From assembly GCF_037038585.1 (NCBI RefSeq), contig NC_092522.1, forward strand, positions 51,428,161 to 51,492,160: a stretch of 64,000 nucleotides of DNA, written 5' to 3'. The translations under genes were made by a program, and so were the position numbers. Within the stretch, counting starts at the first letter, position 1. Each line of letters begins with the position of its first letter. The notes under the pieces were generated by a model that ran no database searches, was not told where the DNA came from, and was given only the letters and a program-made list of their open reading frames with translations. Source of the stretch: Patagioenas fasciata (taxonomy: Eukaryota; Chordata; Aves; Columbiformes; Columbidae). Shown here piece by piece: positions 1 to 12,300 of this stretch.

Positions 1-118
1 TGTAGATGTGGTGCTTAGGGACATGGTTTAGACCATGGACTTAGCAGTGTTAGGTTAACGGTTGAACTCGATTACCTTAAAAGTCTTTTCTGACCTAAAT
101 GATTCTATGATTATATGA
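1..118 (+). mobile_element. CR1 LINE 3' end
   Basis: Reads GTAGATGTGGTGCTTAGGGA, then GGTTTAGACC, GTTAGGTTAACGGTTGAACT and ends CTAAATGATTCTATGATTAT. This is the standard avian CR1 3' end with its ATTCTATGAT tail. It is cut by the window edge on the left. Confidence 0.9.
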
Positions 119-3030
119 ATATTAGACCCTGGGCCTCCCAGGCAGCTGCTGTGCTGGTCAGGCTTCACAACCTTGGCCAACTGGACACTAAACCAGGATG
201 CTGAATACTGATGTGCTCACAGGACCCAATTCTGTTGTGTTTGCTGTGGTTTCAATATGGGAAGTTTTTTGAGAACGAGGTAGAGGCTCCTAGCTGCTGT
301 TGCTAAAACGGTTTGCTCAGTTTGTCTGCAGGGCAAGGAAAAAAGGCAAAATAAATTTGAGAGGGGCAGCTAAAGCCCAGTCTAACAGGTAGCAGGATTT
401 TGTGGCACCTTGCATCACTGCACAGAGGCATGACTCTTTCCTACGGCTGGCCAGGGGATGGTAGGAGGTGTGATGTGGCTGAGCAGGGTTGAGAGTGATC
501 TTGCTGTAAATGCACCAAGAGACCAGCTGAGCTATGGATGCGAAGCCTTCGCTGAAAGGACTTTCTCCTGATTTATGTAGATTTTGCTCTCATTTGCTGT
601 GCCCCTGCCCTCCCAGAGAGCAAAGCTGTATTAGCAAATAGACTACATGGGCACTCTTAAAAACCACCACCTTTTTCCTGGTGATGATGACCTCCTGTCT
701 CAATTTTTTTAGAACACTTCCTAATATCACTTTCTCCCAGTTAGTACGTGTGTTTCAGCTTTACAGTGTCAAGATGATGAGGACAGGTTTATCAGGATGT
801 TTTGGTCAACAAAGGAAACCTTAAAGTCAGCTCCGTGAATATGTCACATCTGCTTTTCTGACATAGCTGTAATTTCAAAGCTTAAAAGATCTGAAAACTA
901 AAAATACTGTAGCAGAGAATTATATGTCCTGGCACATGCTGTTTTACTTGCTCCTCAGGACATCAGTTATATCTCTGAAGATCCCTGCCTCTGCTTTAGC
1001 AGGTACAAGTGAATCTTCAGGCAGAATACAATTCAGCTGAGGTACCAGAGTAAAGCCATTTCACCCTTACAGCTTTTACCCTTCTTTCTTTCAGTGCATC
1101 ACATCTGACACTGGGACTGCACAATCATGTCTCTGTAACCCAGGAAATTCCAAACCTGAAAGTTTTTAGAACAAAATGTTAACTTTGCTGCCCTGTGTAT
1201 CCTGTACATTTCATTGGGTAGGTCAAACACCGAGTGATACGGGAAACAGGAATAGGGCATGCTGCATGTGCACAATTTGGCAGAGTTAATGTTAACATAG
1301 AAACTTAATCTTTCACTATTTGCTGATATTTCAGGGGTTTATTTCTCAGCTCTAACAGTAAGTATTGCTGCTTCTCCCCTACCACATAGGTTGTAAATAA
1401 ATGCCAAGTTCTGAAGAGCATTCTCAGAAAAGAAAGCTCAGTTCCTGACAAGTTACATTTCTATGTAACACTTTGGAAATTCCAAATCCTTAAAAATATC
1501 TGAGGAACTTAGTTAAAGATGCTGGTGAAATCAGCTAGCCCTCCTTGTCGCAACCTCCCTTAGAGCTCTAATCTGGGCTGCTTTAGCAGCTGCTTTGTCA
1601 GGAGACCAAGGTGAGCCTGAAGCTGTCTACTCCTGCATTTCATGTACCAGGCTGACATTCCTCACTCTGACACTTTCTGAGGTTGCTTCAGTGACCATTC
1701 AGCTTCATAAGGTCGTGTGTCATGATTCTTTTTCTACCCATCTGTTACTGCTGGAATCAGGTAGAGTTAAGGCATTTTTAACCCCGCAACATTATTGAGG
1801 AAAAAAGTATTATTACAGCTCTCTGTTTGTGATGCTAATGTTTTGAGCCCCAGAGCACTGCATGCACCACAGCAGCTGTTATATATTCAAGGGTGAAATT
1901 CCAATAATAGTATGCTATATAATCTCTGAATAAATATTTACGCTTGGGAAGGTTAAGTGACTTGGAGTACTATAAACGCCAGGCTTTTGGTCAGGCTGCT
2001 GCAATTTAAGCCTTCTTGCAGTGACCTGCCACTGACCTCTCTCCCAGTCTAGAGGCAGAGTGATTGATGGAGGTAAAAATTCAGAGTGGATCCTAAGGCC
2101 TCTGCTGAGCAATAAAGCAGCGCTCATAACACATCAGATGTTATTTGAACCCAGTTTCTCATCTCAGAACCACTTCTCATCTCTAACATTGCTTAAATTT
2201 CCTTGAAACTTCTTCCAGTATAACTTCATTCACAAACCCTGCATGATGTTGTTACAGCATTGATGTAAGAGAGTGAAAGCCTTTTGAAGATGACAAGCAT
2301 CCTATCATGAGCTGGGGTTTTGGTGTTTTATTTATGTGATGGACAGGAGGCATGTGGTTATCCTTTTCTCATCACGGTTGTGATATGGTTAACTGGCTTC
2401 AGAAATGCAAGTGGAACAACAGGCCGGACTACCAATAGAACAGTTGTACAAGTTAGGTCTCATTAGCCGTTAAGATGTGGTGTTCAGTCAGGGAGCAAAA
2501 AATCCAAAACAGGCAAAGCTGTAGTCTTAGTGAACTCAGCAGAGTTGGGATTCACTCCAACCATTTAACTTGAGCGCATTATCAAAGTCGTACAATCCCT
2601 CATTTACTTCCTAACGTACATTCCAGAGGGATAACAGATACAGCCTTATTTCTTTTTCTCCATCTCACACTGCCACTAGTTCCTATCTAAAAGCAGAGAA
2701 CAGAACTCCATTCAATACAGCTGATGGGTTCCTCTGCACCCCTACCTCTTGGTGGTGCATTAGGAATGACTCCATCCATCCTAGACAGAAAGGCAAGCCA
2801 CGGTGACATGTCTCATTCTAATCCAAGTGGAGGGGAAGTATTTCACTCCCTGCTTTGAAGCACTGGAATGACATTTAGACTCTTGTCTTCTGTTGAGAAA
2901 ATAGACTGCACCCTTGGCCTTTCAGAAATGAGCCATCCAAAATCCGGGCTCTGTTGACTTAGTTCTACTTGCCCAAAGGAAACACATCACCAAAAACATG
3001 TCTTAAAGAAGCTTTTTGAAAAAAGGCTGA
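119..3030. other. intergenic DNA downstream of KIF25
   Basis: About 2.9 kb between the CR1 end and the KIF25 3' end. Only short, unconvincing ORFs are present, and I see no RNA gene or further repeat family. In human the next gene after KIF25 is FRMD1; no FRMD1 exon was recognised here. Confidence 0.6.
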
Positions 3031-3233
3031 TTTATTTCTATGTCATTCCACCATGGTTGGTAGCTGTTGTCAATACTTGCTATTATCAGCAGGTTTATGG
3101 CTTACTAATGCCATGTTGAGGATTGCTTATTTTATTTGGCAGTTGATATCTAAAAGAATGGCTTTAGGGCAACAATATACATTTCAATCTGAGGAACTCA
3201 TTAATAATACTCTAATCCACAGGAGTCTTAGGT

Positions 3234-3239
3234 TTTATT
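3234..3239 (-). terminator. AATAAA overlapping the KIF25 stop codon
   Basis: On the minus strand the last codons read AAA TAA A, so an AATAAA hexamer spans the stop. Further hexamers lie downstream at 3131-3136 and 3031-3036. If the first is used the 3' UTR would be only about 10-30 nt. The downstream ones would give a UTR of about 120-230 nt. Confidence 0.45.
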
Positions 3240-3392
3240 TTGCTTTACTCTGCACTGGGAAATTTTTTTTCTTGACTTGTCCTCTCTGAACTTGCCGAGC
3301 ACGAGTTCCAAATCCCAGAGACTGCATTGATTCTGTTAAGTACTTCTGGTGAGGAGAGATGCACAGCATGACCAACAGTTTAGCATCACCTC
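3235..3392 (-). CDS. KIF25: KIF25 last coding exon
   Basis: The reading starts [20 protein letters not shown], continues [14 protein letters not shown], and ends in a Lys-rich tail ([13 protein letters not shown]) before TAA at 3237-3235. It closes the motor with strand 8 and the last helix, so the motor is near the C-terminus. The acceptor is ggttttag. The stop codon overlaps an AATAAA hexamer. Confidence 0.95.
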
Positions 3393-6300
3393 CTAAAACC
3401 AAGAAAAAGACAAAACATACTTATTTACCTCATTATTTTCAGTAAGTTATATACTGGTAATGTGTTAGTCTACCCAACAATGAAGCATAGCCTACCATTG
3501 CTTTTATTAAGCTGAAGACTATCAGTGAAGAGGCCTGTTAAAAACAGACAGCTCCTTCAAGGGAAGTCTATATCTAGCAATATGACATTTGCCCCAGAAG
3601 AATAAATGTTTCACAATCTGTAATGTAGATTTTTTTTTTCCCCTTATAACTGCATCAGTTACTCTGCATGTACGTTATGGGTCTGGGCACCTCATTAAGC
3701 TTTGTCAGATGTTTATAAACTTAAGGTAATGGCAAAATGGCTTATTTTGTGGCAATAAAGCAAAACACTTATTAGAAGTTCACAGAGAATGATTAAACAA
3801 ACAAGGAACTTGCCACTTTTGACAGTTCACCTGTATAGTATGACCCAAGGCATACACCTGTCTAAAACCAGGCTCAGTGCCCATACAACATAGCTCCTAA
3901 ACTCACTTCTTTCTTTGGCTTTCGCTTTTCACAGTGGTGATTCCAGCACTCGGTGAAATTCCAAGTTCAAGGAAAAATTAGTAGTCTTTCAGAAGCTCTG
4001 AAGAACTGTTAGCTCTGTCACTGTCTATGCCTTGAACTGGAGACTAAAGGGCTGATGCTTTCTGGCTGAACAAAAATGCACTAATATACTATATGGATGG
4101 ATACAAATCTGATATTGCTGGAGGCATTAGTCTTGCTTTAAAACTGTTTCTGCATAGATGAGGAGCTAGAGAAGAGGAGGTGATCCAAACACAAGAAGGA
4201 GCTGTAGTACAATCCATGGATATGTTCTATCTCCCTCCTTTGTCTTACTGCTACAGAGCACAAGGTTAAGGAATGTGCAAATATGTGACTACACCCTGTA
4301 GTAATAAAGATTGAAGCTTAACTTGTAAACTGTACCTGACATGAAACACCAATAAAATGCAATTACTACCCTTTACACAATCCTATTAGAGATGTTGTGA
4401 TTTTTACAAGTGTATTCCTAAACTGAACCTTGGAAACAGCAATGTTTAGTCAAATTCAGGAGGAGTTCAGAGCTCTCATTGTGTACTCACACTGCTTCAG
4501 AGCCAGAGACTTTGAACAGAGGCCCGCATAGAAGGCAGCAATACAAAACCATCCTCTAGTTTTACACAACAAAGGAGGGGAAAGATTGGGAAATCTATGT
4601 TGTTAAGTGGAAGTCAGAATAACCTCTTACCTACGGAGTCCTGAAGCAGATGCGTAAGTTTGCTGTTTCGATATGGTACATGAGATCGCTGCTCTGCTAT
4701 TGCTCCAAGAACATCTGCTAGGGCGGACAAGCTGCGGTTAATAAGTGACGTCTCTCTCAGTGCTGCACCTGTCACTCCAGACATGCCTAGGACAGTGTAG
4801 AAAAGGGCAATGGTAACATTAAGCAAAGCTGCTTCAACTGTAATTGTGAAAAATTCTGTTGCTGTATCATCCACTTTTGACACCGCATTTTTGAACTCAA
4901 ATTCTGAACCTTGACTTCCAGTCCACCCCTGCCAAAAGCAAAACGCAGTGATCGTTTACTGCAGACAGACTGCCAATACATTGATCAGTATTTCTGCTCT
5001 TTGAAGGAAGGTTAAAGAATGAGCTGCAGATGCACCTGCAATCACTTCTCATTAGACAGAGCACATGATCTATGCTGAGCCAAGCTAATGGCAGCTGGAT
5101 GACAGATCCTGCAACTGCCTTCTGTTCTACCTCTGGAGAGACAAAGAGGCTGTACAGAGAGAGGCAAGGGATCTTGTTTTCCCTTTAAACCAGTATTTTC
5201 CCAACATGGAGAACAAAACAGGTGTTCAAAAGGCAAGTGTAAAAATGCACAGTTACAGGAAAATAAAAGAAGTCTGGACAGTGAGGGCTGGAGAAATGAA
5301 ACTTGGAAAAGATGAGGCTGGAGTGGTAGAATCTCTTTGCAGAGAGTCACAGAGCAAAACCGTGTGGAAGACCCTGCCACAGGGTGTCAATAATCTGGCT
5401 TTACTCCGTCTACAGACATCCCTGGGGTTCTTCTATGGTCGGTGAAGGTGGACTCCTGAGACAATGGATATCACCCTAAAGCAGAAAACTGCAAACAGGT
5501 AAGAGGGTAACATGTTTAAACCATTGATTATCAAAGCATTTAGCCAAGCTTTCAAACTGAAACCTAGTTTGCTAAAAAAGGGACCACTTCGTTAACGCTG
5601 AAAATGGTCCAGGATGCCTGTGGAGCCAACCAGACGGGGTGCTGATGGACATTCAAAGCGTGCGAGATGCCTGCTACTGCTGCTCACTTAGATTTGTCCA
5701 CATATTAAACCAATTATGAGTTAACAGCTGCCGTAATTTTTATCAGAATAAGTTCAACATCTTTAAATCTTCACCAGCATAGCTGATGGCACAGGTTAGT
5801 CTGTGCCACATCTAACACTGATCTGTGTGAGCACAGTTCTGGACTTCACTGGGGGATGTGCCCCACCGAGCCATAAACCAAGTAAACGTTTGCCATGGTA
5901 GAGCTGAGAGAACAAACACACACATTGTAGCTCATTTACCAAACAGTTTCCAACACGTAGAGCAAATGAAAAATATAATGTATTATATTATGTTTCCCTG
6001 TAGAACAAAAGTTTAACAGTGAGCAAAAGCAAGAATTCTTGGCAGTAAAGTAAAAGACTCTTTCATAATACTGGTTCAGTTTTCAAAACATTATTTCTGG
6101 AATGGTACATTTGGCTGCATGGCTTTTCTTGGTAAGAAAGCTTGTTCTTTAGGAAATAATCAAGTTTTTGAAATTATTGTGTGCATAGAGGAGGGGGAGG
6201 AGAAAAATTCTTTGAAGAAACAATAAAAACAGTATTATCTTTTCAACATTAATTTCCTCCAAGACTTTTTTCACAGCAAGGCAGAAAAACCCACACGTGC

Positions 6301-9300
6301 TGATATCAATTATTATGGATATTTGTAATATTTAAATAATTTAAGCACTTTAAACATTTCTGTACAAAGACATGCTAATTCGCAGAGTAGAAAAACAGGC
6401 CTAATAAAACCAGTCTGAACAAATAATATACCTATGATATGGGTAACCGCCCTGGGCTTTTATTTTAGTCTTATGCAGTCAGATTTTTCACTTGAACTGC
6501 ACTAGTGTAAAACTGGAACAATCAGCCCCCAATTTTTTGCTTCTTCCAGGATCTGTGTATTTGAACCACCCCCTGTGTGAAGCAGGGTAGCACATATCCC
6601 TACATAAAGAGGCAAAGGCAGCTATTTTAACCCATATCTGTGAGGATCCATGCCCACCATTCCATAAACAGACACATTCACTCACCAACACACTCGCTAC
6701 CAGCCAGGTCCACCAGCTGCAATCTAGTTTTGACTTGCTTCATTTTCTCAGTTGCTTCGAGCTGTGCTGGTGAAGAGGCTCTAGAAGAAGAGGTGGATTT
6801 ATTGTCCCTCATTTTTTGTGGAAAGGTGCAAGAAACCTCTTTATTCAGTCGCTGACTCATTTGTTCATCTTCCCATGAAATACCTGGTTAATGGGAAAAA
6901 CAAACAAGGAGAGCTTCTCAATGACACTGGAAACTGGGTTGGGGAAAAAATGGGCCATCAATAGGGGAAGAACAGTATCTGGTGTTTTAGGCTATTCTAA
7001 CAAAAGTAATATACAAGTCAGAATCAACGGCACAGGCAGGATGAATGACTTTTTCTGTTTTAAGCTTTTGTTCATCAAACCAATCGTACCCATTGGTAAC
7101 GAGACTTGGTTTAGGTTGTGTTTTATCTAATATCCCTGTTGTTCACACTTCTGCACGGAAAACAAGAAGCAGGGCTCTAGTAAGGACTTTAAGAGGCATT
7201 TTTTCATGTTTTAGATTGACAACAACCAAAGTGAGATTTTGGATGTTTGGGAGCAGTAAGCTCTGAAGCCTGTTTCTGTGTATTTGAAACATCACCTGCT
7301 GGTGCTCTGGCAAAACAAACAAACAAACAAAAATTAAAAAATCAATAACTCTGCCTCTTCTATTTTGTACTTTTCTGCTGTTCCCTCTAGACTCCCTTCA
7401 GCCCTCATATGCCATTTCTGTGCCTTCACATGATGGGCTATTGGCCTCAACAGCATTACTTCCACTTGTTCAGGTTGGTTACATACTACTACTAGTAGTT
7501 CTGTAGCTGCACCAGACTGCTTCATGTCCTTCCTCTTCCTCAGCAGCAGCATCTGGCTTTCACTCTGCTGGGAAGGAAGAGGAAGACAGATTCTTTGGGA
7601 AAGCTGCTTTCACATTAGCTTAGCAGGAATATATGCAAAAGGGCTTTCCCAAAGCAGTTTTGCTTGTTTTCTTCAACGTTTTGGTTTTCATCCATCTCTC
7701 TCTCTGAAAGCCATAAAAGAATAAAAGGCACGTACTCTGCTACAAGTAATAGAGACAAAAGACTCCCTCGGGTGCTTAAAAAGTCTAGCTGCAATACTAC
7801 AAAGTTCCCAGCTGCAAAACTTGAGTGAGGAACAAACTGAATGGGGTTGCAGAGCTCTGTACCTCTCCAGGTAGGCTGTTGCTAAAGCCCAAGCTGACTG
7901 CTCACGGTGTAGACAGAGCAGCTGTGTTGGTTCACACAGAATAAATGGTTTCAGGCCATGCAGTGTAAAAATAAGTTTTCTTGCTCCTCTTCAGTTTGAG
8001 ATGGGGAAATTAAGTAACTGCTCTCCTCAAACAACAGATAATACTGAAACAAAATGCTAGAAGACCTTAATCAAACCTGAAAAGGTGCTGGCTTGTCAGC
8101 CTGGTTTTAGGTGCAGAACTCATCATAGACTTCATAACTTTTTATGTAGTGACTTAGATCTCCAGTGTTGAGACATTTGACAATTGCATCTGTCTTTCGA
8201 ATCACGAACTGCTCCTTTTAAATAAGACAAAATGCGCTGCCCCACTGCTGCAGCAAGGCCCCATTTGCAGCGCTGCTCTGGCTGCACATATCGTGCATCT
8301 TCATCCAAGCACTGCCAGCTGAAAGCCTGAGTCTGCATTCAACTTAAATTAGACATTTCTGTGGAGCTTTGCTGCCAGACAACATGACACAGTACAGCGA
8401 CGGCAATTCGAAAGGGCCAAGGGAAGTCTGGACTAGACAAGATGGCTGGTGTGCTAACTGTGTAAACACCATGTTTTGAAAAGTAACATCTGTCTGATTG
8501 ACAAGAATCTGGAACAGGCTAGAGCAAACATCTGGAACACTGGAGCTGCAACTTGTAAAGTAACTGTGTCTTTTGGCAAGGCTCATAGGTAAGCGAGGCC
8601 ACTGTTTGTTCTGTTTTGCTAATACTGTTGGTTTAATTTCTGATAGCAATCTAAGAGAAAAAAATGTTAAATATTTTCCACTTTCTAAAACCATATTGTT
8701 GATGCAAAGTATGAAGGAGATGGACCACAGCACTGGAAGCAGAGAGCCTAATTATAACATGAGCAAAGAAAACAAAGTTAACCCCCCAAAAGCCAAAGTT
8801 ATTCATAAAGCAATAAACTGATAAATCTTGGTGTGGTAATGAAAAGTAGAAATACGGGTTTTGCAATAGCAAATAAGACAACTATGTTGTTTGTTTCTAC
8901 AGTGGCCTATTATTAACAGTTCAAGAGACACTGAATTTAATGAATATTTTTGCAAGGCCTCGGGTAAAAAAATAATTCTTTCTTACCCCAAATCATATCA
9001 TGATCCCTAAAATGCATGGTTAGCTTTACCACAAACTTAGTATGAATAATTATATGCCACACAAAGTGATTTAACTACTGTATTGGAGTATTTACCTTAC
9101 TGATATCTATCTTATACCGTATCTTATGACTTATTCGTAACATTTATTTCATTAGTTGTTGCATGGTATAAAGCTTCAAGAACTCTGTCTCAAGACAGGT
9201 AAAGAAAAGTAAAAGTTTTTATGAAAGTGAAGCTTTCAGTAGCATTCAAACACCAAACTGGTCTGTTATTTAGGAAGGTATGTAGAAGTTAAACAATGGA

Positions 9301-12300
9301 AAAGGAACTGAGGGAATGTATTAAATGTTGGAAAAAGGAGGAAAAAGCAACATGAAAACCTCTCAGTCCACAGACTGTTTTTCAAAAAATACAACTTTCT
9401 CTAGACATATTTTAATAACACATTACTTACCGAAGTTATCTGCAGAGACAATTGTCGTTATGGTCAATGTAACTACCAGATGAGAACGAGAGGAATGAGC
9501 ATGCACCAGTGTTGGGTGCCTGACTCTCAGCTGCAGGCCTTTGTTGACTAGATGCAAAAATTCTGATGCATTTTCAACAGTCCTAGGAAGTAAAGAAAAA
9601 CGCAGATGATTTAACTGACTCAGTAAAAATCACATGAGAAAGGTGACAACTTAGATGTGAATCTGAGCATTTCCACTTCCCCACTCTTTTTACTCCTTAT
9701 ATTAATCTCGGTTTTGAGCTGCACAAACAACTGCATATAGACTTTTTCAGTGGGATGTAGTCCAAGATGAAAATTCAAGACAAAAGCTGTGATGTAGTAC
9801 TGAAAGTGTTGAAGAAGTGGCTTGCCAGCCTTGTGGGTCTATAGGTAATATAGCTCTGCTCTAGAAGGGACTGAAATTTCTACACCTGCACACTTTGGAA
9901 GAAAAGACACAGACTTAGATGTGCCTGGAATCTCTGATCTTACAGGAGTGGAATTGTCTGGTTTATGTTGAGGTAGCTCCTGTTCTTTGGGAGTTACAGA
10001 ATTGGGGCACGGGGCGGGGGTGGGGGGGAATTCTCTGGGCCTTTGGAAATCATATAAATTATATTTAACATTTGGAATTAAATCAAGAATCCTTGGAAGA
10101 AATTTCCATTTCACTGTTCAATGAGCAGAGACTCCAGCGCAGTATCAGAATAGACAGGCATAGGTTTCTATAGGCCATTTAATCTCATGCTATCTGTTTT
10201 CTCTTCCAGTTAAAGGAAATACTGTAAATATGACCAATTAAAGGACAAAAACCTAACACAGAAAGTGAAATAAACTGATTAGCTAAAGAAAAAAATACTA
10301 TGATTTCCTCCAGGTTCGCAATGTTTCAAAAAAAATGAGGTAAGATTGCCTACCCTTTCCTTTCACAGCTTTGCCTTCTTCAATAATCACTCAAGTCACA
10401 TCACCTAAACATTGGTTTCTAGATTAGAGTATACATTATTATGACTGCATATCACAGCCTGGTTACTGAATGCCCTGTAACACCAGACCCATTAGGAACC
10501 CTCCTGGCAGGCTACAGGCTCGGTTCCGCATTGCTACACTCAGCAAAAGCAAGCATGTGATAAAAGGCATGACTTAGATTGGGCCAATTGCAGTGAAAGT
10601 CACACTGGGCACAAACTTAGTTTGTGGTAAGAGCAGCCACACTTGAAGAGTTCAGAGACAAAAGAGCTATAGCCAGCTAGAATAATTTCCTCTGAAAATA
10701 AAGCAAGGGCATCTGAAGAACAGAAAAACAATTAGGCTCACTATGCTTAGAGACATTTAAGAGAAGCGGCAACCTAAAAGCTGTGTAGCCTAAAAGCCCT
10801 GTGTAACCAGGGCTGCAAGAGCCAAATGATCAGTATAGACATCTGCTGTCAATCTTGAGCCACAGAAGTGGCCTCCCCTGTAACACCTCTGCCCCTCTGC
10901 ATCCCCTGGGAATGTCTCTCTGGTTGTGTGAGCACCAGCAGGGCAGCAGTGGCTCGAGTTCCTACGGACAGAGGAGGCAGAGCCTCACCCCAGGGTTGTC
11001 TGACTATTGCCTTAGGTCCAAGGAGGCAGATCCTGCCTTCTTGAGTTTGGAACTTCATCTTCCAGTAGCTGGTTAGCCAGGGCTGGATGGCCCGAGAGAT
11101 CAGACACTGTCACTGGGATGCAGCGACAGGCAGTCGGCTGCCGCAGGGGGTCAGACCCACAAGCTGCTGTCCTCCAACCAGCCTCTGCAGAAGCAGATGG
11201 GCCTCAGGGTCTGCTGCCAGTGCTGGTCACCCACTGTGAAACTGCAGTTGAATTTGGAGGTGAAAAGCATCCCCAGCCCAGCGCTGCAGGCCTGCAACAG
11301 CAGCTTCTCAGCAGGACTGACAGTAATCACTTTCTAGTATAATCTCTACAACTTTATCGTGCTCTATGTACCGCACGTTCCAGGACCAGATTCTACAAAG
11401 AGAATCCCTGTTGTGGTTAGGTTAAAAATTTGATGCTGAATGTTCTCCAAAGACAACCAAGCCATAAAAGAAGAAAGAAACTGAGGTTTTTGTGATTCAG
11501 TAAGATGTACATGTTAGTGGGAAAGAGACTACTGTACTTTAATGGATATATGGAGAAGCCAATGAGACCCAGCAGGCCAGTATATTCTAGACGAAATATT
11601 ATCACAAATGAGGATGTGTTTTTATTCAAAGCACCAGCTGTTTACTTTAGATTTCAGGCAGCTGGGTGGCCTCACTCAATGGTTCCCTTACTTTGAGTTT
11701 GCTTTTTCTTATTAATCTTTCTGTGTAATTATTAATATAAGCTGTTTATGAATTGGACTTTTTCACCACTTGCATTGTAATTGAGATACAAGTCCATATT
11801 GTTATTTATATTTGCATTAGAACTGAGTATTTATTAATCGATCGAGCTAAGTGGTTTTTAAGAGATGCATAGTTCAAGGCTCCAGGTTCCTTTACCATAA
11901 ATTAAAATTTACAGAAATAAACAGAGCAGCCATTTTATTAACTAGAAGGACAAATGAAACCTTATTACAGCTTCTTGTTATTTTCTTTATGGCACTAGTC
12001 CAGCTACATCTCACTTCTCCTTTCCCAAAAGCCTAGGAAAAGAAAGGGGTCACCCACTAACTATGCAAACCTCCCTTAGGGAGTAGGCATTTTTCAGGAA
12101 TGAAACCAGGCCAGTATATTGGTTTCTGAAATACCATAATAAAAAAACTACTTGGAGGTTCTGATGAAGCAGGAAAAATTCAGCTCCCATCATACCCACA
12201 CTATATGCACCCATCTTCATTTTCTAACTCATACTGTTCCTTTCTTCTCTAGTCAAAGGAAAAATATCAGTTCCTTCAAGAAAGATTCAGCAAACACAGG

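Noticed and set aside
8344-8733. 129-codon minus-strand ORF in a KIF25 intron
   Set aside because: KIF25 exons 11 and 12 join in frame without it, it lacks splice context, and no family is recognised.
9839-10114. 91-codon proline-rich minus-strand ORF
   Set aside because: Intronic; the proline codons come from the G-run on the opposite strand, and no splice sites fit KIF25 phases.
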